Positions 9,657 through 19,392 of a stretch of 64,000 nucleotides of DNA are shown piece by piece. A program made the position numbers and the translations under genes. The stretch spans positions 2,418,001 through 2,482,000 of the forward strand of contig OX365948.1 in assembly GCA_947247005.1 (NCBI GenBank). The letters run 5' to 3'. The stretch's first letter is position 1. Every line of letters begins with the position of its first letter. Under the pieces are notes generated by a model. That model searched no databases and was not told the origin of the DNA. It saw only the letters and a list, made by a program, of their open reading frames with translations. Source of the stretch: Spisula solida. Lineage: Eukaryota; Mollusca; Bivalvia; Venerida; Mactridae.

Positions 9657-12302
9657 TCACTCACTAGTGTTATCAGAGGCTGAATAGTTTTCATAGCTGT
9701 AATCATTGCTAGTATCTGAACTGTAATGACTGTCGTCATTGCTGCTTCCAGAGCTTTTGTCAATGATAACCTCTATGGAATTACTCTCCGATGACCTGGT
9801 GTATGTAGGAGGTTGTGGTGATGCTATATGAACATTAGCACGATAATCTCTGATCTCTGTGTAGGTATTTGTTGATAATTCCACTATGTCGTCTTCATCA
9901 GAACTTTCAGAACTGTCTTGATGTGGAGAATTCAATGTTCCTTGCCCATTACCAATGTTGTTCTCATATCTAGCAGACTCTGACAGAGCACAAATGCTTG
10001 GACAAGCCTCTTTTATCAACATGATCACTTCAAATATTCCACTTGCCTTTTCATAGGACGCTGATAGGTTTTCAATATTTTCGAATGACAATGATTTGCT
10101 GCTTGCATCAGATGAACTGTCACTTGCTTCTGCTGAATCTGAAAATATATCATCAACATCAGCTGATTCGCTTGAAGTATCATACGATCTAAAATTACTT
10201 GATCCTGAGCTTGAAGACGTGAAATGAGATAGTCTTGCTTTCCTTAGACTGTTGACACCTTTCCAACACCTGCTATTGAATTGGTTAAAACAAATGGAAT
10301 ACAAAGACCGTAACAGAAAGCAATCCGTGTCATTTACAGTTTGTTGAAAGCACTCAACAAGCTTATTCGATTTACTTGCACTTGACACGTCACTACCACG
10401 ACTGCTTTGATCATTATTTGCATGTATCATTGTAGATGAACTTCCTGCAGAGCTATCCGAATGTATGTTCGAAACTGACGATTGATCTCCTGTTGTGTTT
10501 GGTACTTCGTCTGAGACATCATAATCACTGCCTTTAGTAAAAATGTTAGATTTTGAACCAGATGACTTTGCGTAAGTTCCTTCATTTGAACTGACTTCAG
10601 GAGAACCTTGGGAGTGGCTATCGCCACCAGTTTCATCCGAATAATGTTGATCACTTGTCTTTGTAATACTAACGTTATCGTCTGAGTCATTATCAATCCT
10701 TTCATCAGAAACACTATCAACACGTTCTCTGGTAATGTCCTCGCTTCTTTCAACAGATTTACTGTCTGTTTTTTCTCTGGAGCTTGCACCACCACTTTCC
10801 CCAGAAGTACTGTCGGTCCTCTCTGTTGTAGCGTCGTCACCACTCTCATCAGAAACGCTTACTGCTTCTGAAGACGTACTTCCACTTTCATTTGAAGCGC
10901 TGCTACCAGTTTCATCTGAGGCGCTGTTACCACTTTCAGTAGATGTGCTTGATGACTTGTCAACACGATCACTGGAATCCTTTGATTTACTTGTGTTTGC
11001 CGAGTCATGGTCCATTCTTTCTTCACTCATTGTTTCTGACGAAGCAGCTTCTACAGATGTTGACGACTTGTATCCATAGTTATATGTAGAATATTCTGCA
11101 GACGTGATTTCTGCCGAATTTCTCTCAGTAGATTCACCAGACGTAGAATCACTTGTGGAACCACCAGAATTCCCACTCTCACTTGAAACAGTTGTGTGCC
11201 TCGTTTCGTAAGACCCACTGTCTGTTTGAGCACTGTTATCTCTTGATATTGATTCGCTTGATGTTGATTCACGTGATATTGTTTCGCTTGATGTTGATTC
11301 ATGTGATGTTGACTCGTGTGATGTTGATTCGCTTGAGGCGGATTCACTAGAAGATGATTCGCTAGATGTTGATTCACTTGAAGACGATTCACTTGAGGTT
11401 GATTCGGACGACATCTCTGTAGATGTAGACTCGTCAGAATGAAAAGTTGACACATCATAAGTCTTGCCACCTGGCAGTGTTACGTCATTATGTTCATTTC
11501 TGTTTACTTCAGGAGATGGATTGGTGCTGGTAGATTCCGTTCCTTCTTTAGTGTTTTGATCATCTGTAGTCTCAATATTCTTAGTCCCTTGTTTATTGTC
11601 ATTACCATTTTTAGATGTGTTACCTGATGTTTCGCCATTATTTTCGGTAGCTGATTCAGTTTGTGGTCTTGAACCACCAGTTGTACTTTGTTTACCATCA
11701 GTGCTATTTTCTACAGTGTTTGTAGAATTTGATTCATCTACTGATTTTGTTGACACACTTTCCTTCTTTGTGCCTTCGGTAGATGATTTTTGTTTATTAG
11801 TACTGATGTTCCCATTGTGTGGATCTGATGCTGCTTCGTTCTGGACGTTCACTGGGTTTGTTGTCGAATCGTTCAGACCATCACCTGTTTTATGTCCTTT
11901 AGACGCACCCAATTTAGCTCTGTTTTCATCTGATATGCCACCACTGCCTCTGATAGGTGTAACAGCATTTGGTGAGTTTGTGTACAGAGGTTCAAATAAA
12001 GGAGGAGCCATTCCAGTGTCTGCTCCACCTTGACCTTGGTAATCAAATCCCTGATCAACATCAGGATCTATGGCATCAGGTGAAGCTGCGACATCGTAGA
12101 GTCCGGGATCATTTCCAAACTCGTCAAAATCGGCTTGATCGTAATCAATTGTCGTTGTATGCCTTAGTGACTGACGTGTTGATAGCTCGAAATACGGACC
12201 AAACGCTGGGTCTCTGAAGTCAGTAGCTGATGTTGGCATTGAATGAACGTGCAAGGCACTTATCCATAGATAAATTGTAAACCACTTTATTTTGTTCATC
12301 AT
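9657..12302 (-). CDS. Secreted acidic Ser/Glu/Thr-rich protein with a six-Cys C-terminal module
   Basis: 881 codons in one exon. Residues 1-21 form a signal peptide (hydrophobic IKWFTIYLWISALHVHS). Residues about 50-90 are Asp-rich. About 100-280 is Ser/Thr/Asn-rich with many N-x-S/T sites. About 288-360 is a run of ESTSSES-type repeats full of S-x-E, the target motif of secretory-pathway Fam20C kinases. After about 600 more Ser/Asp-rich sequence follows. All six cysteines lie late (651, 661, 671, 679, 767, 771): C-x9-C-x9-C-x7-C, a Ser-rich insert, then ACPSIC. Cys 651-679 and the flanking residues look helical, a folded module inside disordered sequence. No family recognised. By composition it resembles extracellular acidic phosphoproteins (shell matrix, DSPP-like); that role is inference. 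The start ATG-ATG abuts a splice acceptor, so a 5' UTR exon lies upstream. Confidence 0.85.
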   Translation of the reverse strand: MMNKIKWFTIYLWISALHVHSMPTSATDFRDPAFGPYFELSTRQSLRHTTTIDYDQADFDEFGNDPGLYDVAASPDAIDPDVDQGFDYQGQGGADTGMAPPLFEPLYTNSPNAVTPIRGSGGISDENRAKLGASKGHKTGDGLNDSTTNPVNVQNEAASDPHNGNISTNKQKSSTEGTKKESVSTKSVDESNSTNTVENSTDGKQSTTGGSRPQTESATENNGETSGNTSKNGNDNKQGTKNIETTDDQNTKEGTESTSTNPSPEVNRNEHNDVTLPGGKTYDVSTFHSDESTSTEMSSESTSSESSSSESTSSESSSSESASSESTSHESTSHESTSSETISRESTSSESISRDNSAQTDSGSYETRHTTVSSESGNSGGSTSDSTSGESTERNSAEITSAEYSTYNYGYKSSTSVEAASSETMSEERMDHDSANTSKSKDSSDRVDKSSSTSTESGNSASDETGSSASNESGSTSSEAVSVSDESGDDATTERTDSTSGESGGASSREKTDSKSVERSEDITRERVDSVSDERIDNDSDDNVSITKTSDQHYSDETGGDSHSQGSPEVSSNEGTYAKSSGSKSNIFTKGSDYDVSDEVPNTTGDQSSVSNIHSDSSAGSSSTMIHANNDQSSRGSDVSSASKSNKLVECFQQTVNDTDCFLLRSLYSICFNQFNSRCWKGVNSLRKARLSHFTSSSSGSSNFRSYDTSSESADVDDIFSDSAEASDSSSDASSKSLSFENIENLSASYEKASGIFEVIMLIKEACPSICALSESARYENNIGNGQGTLNSPHQDSSESSDEDDIVELSTNTYTEIRDYRANVHIASPQPPTYTRSSESNSIEVIIDKSSGSSNDDSHYSSDTSNDYSYENYSASDNTSE

Positions 12303-12318
12303 CTGAAATTAAAGGTAA
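12303..12318 (-). promoter_or_regulatory. 3' splice site directly before the start codon
   Basis: Read on the minus strand, the bases before the ATG are ACCTTTAATTTCAG, a good acceptor ending exactly at the initiation codon. The coding exon therefore probably begins with ATG, and the 5' UTR sits in an unseen upstream exon. Confidence 0.6.
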
Positions 12319-12620
12319 TAAAATGTTAGACATCACTGGATGAGACCCTGTTCTATTTCCTCTTCCTTAAATGTCACCAAAATAGTTTAGTCTTTGTACT
12401 TCGAACTATGCATGTAGACTGAGTATTTTCCACACAATGAAATATCTATATTATGCAAAGAAATATTCTTAAGAAACAATGTAAGAATAACTGCTTTAAA
12501 TGAATTGCCAATTTGTTTTATGCATGCATAAAAGTTGTTCTTGTCTCTGTGGCTTTGGTCTGAATTTGGTGTTTTATGATTAATTGTCAAACAGAACCAT
12601 TCGGCCAAAAATAGAACAAT
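12319..12620. other. Upstream intron/flank
   Basis: AT-rich. Presumably the 5' UTR intron of the Ser-rich gene. Its first exon and promoter were not identified. Confidence 0.35.
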
Positions 12621-13040
12621 ATACACTGCCCTCCAAAAGTTCCTTCACACCCTCCAAATAATATGATTTATTTCAATTTACTAACACCTAAGTACAATTT
12701 ACCAATTTTCTTGCAGTTAAATGATTACATTATACCAATCAATTGAGAAAATGATAAAAAGCAATAATTTTCAAAGGTTTTGAATGTAAATCATGAGGAA
12801 AACAACATTATCCATAAAACCATGAAAATCAAGAGTAACGGCAACCAAGTTTGTGAGCAATAAATAATGTGTGTATCCCCAACTGGATAGCATTTTCGTC
12901 ACTATCAACTTAAGCATTGGCATTTACAGTTGTTTTAATCTTTCAAATCCATTATTCCGCCTAGTTTCAAGGACAATGGCTTCATTGGCCTGTTGGCTGC
13001 CGGAATTCTTACGCGTAAGCACCGACGCAATGTCAAACTA

Positions 13041-13075
13041 ACAATTTTCTATGGAATTTAATTCTGGTGATTGTG
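13041..13075 (-). pseudogene. Tc1 transposase remnant, left arm
   Basis: The minus-strand reading frame shows PQSPELNSIEN, the conserved segment preceding the catalytic Glu in the DDE domain of Tc1/mariner transposases. The surrounding frame is broken. Confidence 0.7.
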
Positions 13076-13809
13076 GTTACCCATCTAACCCCATAAGGTA
13101 ATGTTTCTGTAGCAATTCCTTCACCATGCTGGCTAGATGTCATGGTACCAATATCAAGACCTGCAGGAGTTTGGCCGATGTCATCACACAGTCTCTGGAA
13201 ATGTCCATGTAATCATTGCAAACCACCCTGCCTAGGTCTTAACTCACAATACGAGTGCCCCTGCATGACATGCAACCTCAAAAAACATCAAATTCCCTCC
13301 ATGAAATCAAGCTGTGGGCATCACACACTCTGGTTGAAGGTCTTGGTGGGACTGATAGAGGTTGACCATAACCATGCTAAATGGCAACAAAGCTGTTACG
13401 TAGCCTCTGCTTAATCACAGACACCACAGAATGTTACAGTCCAGCAGGATTGGTTCTGATGTGCTGTTGTGTAAAATAATTTGTTTCAAAGTGATAGTCC
13501 TGTAAATCTTAATGGAAGATCAGATGAAGTAGATGGCCAGATTGTGTCATTGTGTGATGCCCATAGTAAGATTTTGACAGCTTGATTTCATGGAGGGAAT
13601 TAGATCTTTTGGGGTAGCATGTCATTAAGTGACACTGGTATTGTTAGTTAAGTGCCAAACAAGTTGATTTGCAATGATTACACAGACATTTCAAGAGACT
13701 GTGTAATGACATTGGCCCACTTCCCGCGGGTCTTGAGATTAGTACCATGCCATCTAGCCAACATGGTAAAGAGATTGAAAAAGAAAATTACTCTATGGGG
13801 TTAGAGGGG

Positions 13810-13855
13810 TAACCACAGTCACGAGACTTTAATTCCGTAGAAAATTTGTTGTTTG
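13810..13855 (+). pseudogene. Tc1 transposase remnant, right arm
   Basis: The plus-strand frame shows PQSRDLNSVENLLFDNEF, the inverted partner of the left-arm remnant. Upstream sequence gives KMVKRLKKKI-like residues only with frame changes, so it is decayed. Confidence 0.7.
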
Positions 13856-14267
13856 ACAATGAGTTTCAGCTTAAGCGCCAGTATTCTGGATGCAGACAGA
13901 CCAAGGAAGCCAATGTCCATGAAACTTGGAGTAATAACAGTTGAAAAAAATGCACACAATTGGGAATGTCAATATGAAGAAAGAGAGTGACAGAAATTAA
14001 TTGCATTCGATGATCTAACCATTATTTATTGCTCAAACACTTGGGTGTCGGAACTTTGAATTTTCATGGGTTTATGGATAGTGCTGTTTTCCTAATGATT
14101 TTCATTCAAAACCTTTGGAAATGATTGATTTTCATCATTTTCGTATTTGTTTGATACCATGGTATTAAGCAACGGCAAGAAAATTGGTAAATTTTACATA
14201 AGTGTTAGACAATTAAAGTAAATCCTGTAATTTGAGGAGTGTGAAGGAAGTTTTGGAGGGCAGTGTA

Positions 14268-16220
14268 TACTTATATAGTTTCCCGAACATCTTACGAAAG
14301 TAATTAACATATGAGGCTGATTGCGAAGTTGGAATAAATTGCTCATAAATTATTTAATTTTAGTTCAAATAAAACGTCTATATCAAAAGGACCAACTTTG
14401 TTGCAGTTATGAAGCATATTGTGTCGAAAATAGAAAAACGTTTATGCCGCCAGACGTTTACAAATGACACAAACGATTCAAGGAAGATCAAATATAAGGG
14501 AAAACAGAAAAGTCGGCCGTCGCCAATACTATAAGTGGTTCCGTGTGTATGGGGAAAAGTGAAAGGAATCGTCCGAAAAGATGCACGTTACCAAAGCGCT
14601 GGGTAAGTCGTACTAGTATGTCAGTGCGCGCTTAATGCATTTTTATATGACAGATTTTAATGTATTAAAGAATGTGATGATATTATTTTTATTTAAGAAA
14701 TAAACATCTGGTTTTATATTAATTATGTCGATGAATAAAACACAGGCAGGAGTTCGGATCCGGAAAATTAAATCCCAAGTGCGTAGCTTAGGGTGAGTGC
14801 GCTTGCAGGATTCCCAGCAAATAATGAAACAACATTTTATTACAAAATAAACTGATTTACACGTAGGAAAGATCAATTAATACACATGTAAAATTGTATT
14901 GCAATAACCAGGAGTCCTACAATTCCGGAATAATCCGGATCTGCTGCATTAGAAGGAATGATTTTTACTGCACAAAATAATAGTTATTTGATGAAAAATT
15001 GCAAAGAATTGACAAAGTTATGGTTATTTTAGGTTCCATAATCTGAAATTTAACAATAAAACAATGTTTGAAACTTAGTTAAGGTGTAGGGATGTGTGCT
15101 AATGGCACCCGAAACAGGCTTGTGACTCGTTTGCAGGATTGTGCATTATGTCTCAGTAGAAACCCTGTATAACATAAATACTTTGAGCGATATTTGGACT
15201 TTGAATTAGGTGAGGCGTTTTTAAAGTCCTTGAGTGTATATCACGTGATATTGATTTTCACTGAACTACTTTTACATTGCACATGCTGATGTTCGATGTT
15301 TTGTGAAGGAACGAAACATATTTTGGGAGTTTAATTTGTTTATTTACAGAAACAACTGTAGCAATATATGCAATAAATGCTTATTATGTATTGTATTGAG
15401 TTGTTTTGTCATTTTTTAGCGCACACACAAATATGACCAATTTGCTGTTTGCGGGGCGTAAATAGTACCAGCCAATTTGTCAGATATGTTTTGTTGCGGT
15501 AATAATTAATATACAGCTTGGTTTCCTCTATGCGTATATGGATTAAGCCGCAGATCGTGTTATAATTTGTATTAGCAACATATTTAACATAATTCAAAGC
15601 ATTTTTATACGACCTTCCTGATCAACCCTAGTAGCACGAAAAAAAAAGATTTAGATCAAAACAAGCTTGATGTCTATAATATTGCAGATACATAGCTACA
15701 TTTAAAGCCACATTGTCTCTCCCAAGACATTTTATCCGATTATCCAGTAAATAAACTTATTACACGGAATTGTGCTGTTTTTCACAAATGACCAATAATT
15801 GACAAAGGATGTGTAATGAAGCTGTCGAATTTATAGTATGCCAAATATCACATTTAAGTAAAATGTATGGATGACAAAATACTAATTTTGCAAGAGTTGC
15901 TTCCCTTAGATTATAAATTGTGCACTTTTTGTTCACAATTCATTAATTTGTAAACAAACCAACTGGAGGTTGTATTTCGTTTTCTTCCAACTTATGATGT
16001 TTTCCACCTTTGGGACTCAAATAAAGTGCTAAAAATATGTGGCTCTTCAAATAGGTTACAAAATTATTGCTTTTTGAAAACAGTGGTAAAATAATGCCTA
16101 ATGTGGCTAAAAACAACGAAATATTGCTGAATATAAGTGTGTTCTACCGTGAAACAACTGACATAGTTTTTATGAAGTTTTTACAAACAGAATATTTTAA
16201 TAAGAAGCATTAATATGTTT
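14268..16220. other. Intergenic, no gene recognised
   Basis: About 2 kb of AT-rich sequence with only short ORFs that match nothing recognisable. Confidence 0.4.
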
Positions 16221-16224
16221 TTGA

Positions 16225-16713
16225 GAGAAACGCAAGTTTGTATTATATTATTCACATAACATTAAAAGGTTATTTACAGTATGGTCTAAAAGAATACTGA
16301 CTCCAATTGGCAGAAATGTAATAATTAAAACGCTGGCATTATCAAAAATAAATTATTTAATACTCAGTTTACCTAACCCTAACATTGACACAATTAAAAA
16401 ATTAAAAACTATGATTTTGAAATTTCTATGGAATAATAAACCAGATAAAGTCAAGAGAAATTGTATTGTACAAGACTACAGTCTTGGAGGTTTAAGGGTA
16501 CTAGATCTAGAAAACTTTATGAAAGCCTTAAAAATAACCTGGCTTAGAAGATATCTCACAAACTCCACTAAATATTATAAACTGGTCGAAGAACTGTGTC
16601 CTAATATTACACTTGTTAGTCTATTTGGCAGTGATTTTGGAACGAATATTGTTACAAATTACTTATTATACATTCGTGCCGAATTGAAGTTCACAAAGTA
16701 CAAATTTTATTGA
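16225..16713 (+). pseudogene. Non-LTR retrotransposon ORF2 fragment (L1-like C-terminal part)
   Basis: The frame is open from 16225 to TGA at 16711-16713 with no good start. It reads LTPIGRNVIIKTLALSKINY, then MILKFLWNNKP and GGLRVLDLENFMKALKITWL. These are the post-polymerase motifs of L1-clade reverse transcriptase ORFs (the LTxxGK..IIK..LA.SK, F.WN and GGL..PD.....A..L patterns). No endonuclease or polymerase catalytic region lies upstream, so it is a 5'-truncated copy. Confidence 0.8.
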
Positions 16714-17830
16714 AAAATATTTTTTTTCTGAATTTAAAATTACATGACATGTCAACACAGTCAGACAAGAGTTAATATACCTTCATTATGCCGTTTATAG
16801 CTGAGTAAATATTCCAACGTATTTTGTAAGCGTTTGTGTTTTGTGAACTTAAATTTGAAACAGAAGTGAAGCTAACTATACTGCACCCAGGATTATGTGA
16901 TACTAACAAACATGACTCGGTTTGGTCATCTGTTGCAAAATTGTTTTTTTTACAAATTACTAGAGTAAACAGATAAGTTCAGTATTGTACTCAAAACATC
17001 ACTGATAAACCGTACACGTCAGATTAATCCTCCTTTGTGGAATATAACAAATTTCCCGCCTTTCACGTTATCCTGGGTGCACTAAAAGATCTGATTTATT
17101 CTTTGTGTAATTTGTGCTTTGCATCAATATGTATACATGTTATGCCTTGTTTGTGTTTATGTTTACCATGTGTTATATCAGCAACGAAATAAATAATTAC
17201 AAAAAAAATATTATTTTTAAAGTCAGATAGTAAATGAGTAAAAAAGGTGATACGATGTACATATTTTTTTAAAGAAATAAAAACCTTCTTAACATACAAA
17301 ATAAAAATATTGAACATAAATTAAGAAATAAAATCCACAAATAATAAGGTACCTTGTTAAATGAAGTGTTAGTTCCAACATCAGTGATTGTATGAAACAA
17401 CCTTGGTAAACATGTGAATAATAGGCCCCACAAAGTGTTCCGTCTTGTTTGCAGCGGTAGCAGATATTAACCAAACTAGACATTTGTCCCAGCTTGATTG
17501 CACACCGGTATTTGATATCAGCATAACTAGACATTGTCAATCACGTCTGACATCAACATTGCCTAGAATGTAAGAGAATCAAACATCTATGGGACATTCG
17601 TGTCATTCTAACAATGTCTGTTGACTACTATACCTTGTTAAACATTGCAGATACCCTTTACAGTGAAACATGATACGTTAAGTTAATTCCGTGTCCATGT
17701 TAGCCATCTATAAATAACAGGTCAACCTCAATGTCCATTGTTAAGTTCAATATGTTCCCTGTGAACGCGACAATAGACAGTTCATGTCTTCCTGTACCTT
17801 AACTAAGTGTGGGTAAATATTCTAATTTAA
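16714..17830. other. Intergenic
   Basis: AT-rich sequence with no recognised gene. The stretch at about 17530-17720 begins to show the GTC/CCGA-rich style of the following block. Confidence 0.35.
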
Positions 17831-17839
17831 GATGTGAAG

Positions 17840-18660
17840 TTGTCAATACGAAATGTCCAGACAGTCGTTGCACAATTGGGCTATATTTTCACTCACTTTA
17901 TGCCTAAGTCCCACTTAAAAAATCTGCGATGTGAAATAACCATATTTTCCGTCTCGATGTCCCCAATGGCCCCCGATGTTTTTACAGAACCTGTCCCGAC
18001 GCCCCCTCCTCGAAGCTCATCGGGCAGTGGGACTGAATCACATAACGTCGGGAACACATCGGGCGTTCTACCGCAACTCCCGAAGTATCCCCGACAAAAA
18101 TAAGCGAATATTAGGTGATTTTACTTAAAAAACTCGAGACCGTAAATGTGTGTCACATATCGCCGAACATTCACCAAACATTTAGTTTAGGTTTATTTAT
18201 TTATCTAAGGTCGATTGTGAAACTAGTAGATCTATTTCTAACTTATATTAGGCACCCTCGATGTCGGCACCTCATTCCTGATGATATCCCATCGCCACGA
18301 GTATTGGAGAACAGCCAGTTTCACGTTTATATTGAGAATTCCTGGTACCTGTATTATTTTGTCTGTCTCTAAGCCTCTCGAAAATAGTTTTGCGGAAGCA
18401 TCGCCGATCGTTCCCGAGGATCTGCGTTGTTTCGGAGATACCTCCCTATGACATTCCCGACATGACATCGCCAGTAAATCTGGATAGTTCATTGTATGCA
18501 GTGGATTTTCCCGATAAACTTGCGATGTCACGGCACGTCTCATGACTCCTTGAAGCATCCCGAGACATAAAGGAGCTTCCCCAAGGCTTCGTGGAACCTC
18601 CTGATTTCCATTGGGAGTACATCACAGCACAGCTGTAACATCCTTCGTGAGATCAAAGGG
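17840..18660. repeat. CCCGA/TCGGG-motif-rich block
   Basis: GC-richer than its surroundings, with CCCGA, CCGATG and TCGGG recurring every 10-30 bases. Examples include TCGGGAACACATCGGGCGTT and ATTTCCATTGGGAGTACATC. A similar block lies at 41400-42220. It is not coding in any consistent frame. The family is not recognised. Confidence 0.5.
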
Positions 18661-18840
18661 CCTTGACCTCTTCTAAAACGTTATCATTGTCAATGAAACA
18701 AAAACACATGCACCTAGGAAGTTATATAGCAACATATACATGTGCACGAAAAGACCTATCCGTTGTAGGTTATTTTACTTCATACATGCATTTGTATTAA
18801 TACACGTACGAGAAAGAAGATGTGTCTGTATTCACAACGT

Positions 18841-19392
18841 TCAACCCGATAACGTGTAGTCCGTTGATATCATGTAGTCGGATCACATCGAACGTCGCGC
18901 GACTTTGAGGCGGAAGTAAGTATTGCTTGTATTTATATTCATTTTGCAGGTTTCGAACAAAACGAAGTGTGCACGTCTAATCGCTGTTGAAAGAGGTATC
19001 AGTACACACAATTCTGAGCAAAACCGTGTTATATTGAGGGAGAAATCACGGAAAATGTATGCGATTTTTCAAGAAAAACGCGTTGTTTGAAACTTCCACC
19101 CCCCCAAAAGGCATTTTTATACAAAACCGAACCCATTTACTTTGTCCATAACAAAAATTAATCCATTCCCCGTCTGTATGCAAAATCCCACCCTTGTATT
19201 CCTTTTTTTCGCTGAGATATTCGAGTATAAACTTGACATGGTGCAATATTTTGGATAACCTCGTAGTCCGTTGATGATGAAACAAAGATAACCTCGTAGT
19301 CCGAAATAACGGTAGAGATGATATCAACGTAGTCGGACATAGTGCATTCTAATCGAACCGTTCATGAAACGCAATAACAGAAGAATAATTAC
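18841..19392 (+). repeat. Left inverted arm
   Basis: Inverse partner of 22184-22735. GTAGTCCG-type motifs occur near 18857, 18874, 19264, 19295 and 19330. Confidence 0.85.

Larger units (their letters stand above)
12624..14265. mobile_element. Tc1/mariner element as a giant inverted repeat
   Basis: TA flanks both ends (12622-12623 and 14266-14267). The termini CACTGCCCTCCAAAAGTTCC (left) and GGAAGTTTTGGAGGGCAGTG (right) are inverted. The whole element is two roughly 800-bp degenerate inverted arms meeting near 13450. Each arm carries decayed transposase sequence. On the minus strand at about 13041-13075 it reads PQSPELNSIEN; on the plus strand at about 13815-13850 it reads PQSRDLNSVEN. Both correspond to the SPDLNPIE motif around the catalytic Glu of Tc1 transposases. 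Stops and frameshifts make both non-functional. Confidence 0.85.

Noticed and set aside
10427..12217. Overlapping ORFs on both strands in other frames (e.g. 11596-12033 +, 11051-11470 -)
   Set aside because: Shadows of the 881-codon Ser-rich gene. Ser codons TCN/AGY leave other frames open.
19046..19340. Paired 93-98-residue ORFs here and at 22234-22530
   Set aside because: Mirror images caused by the inverted arms of one element. No known protein features.
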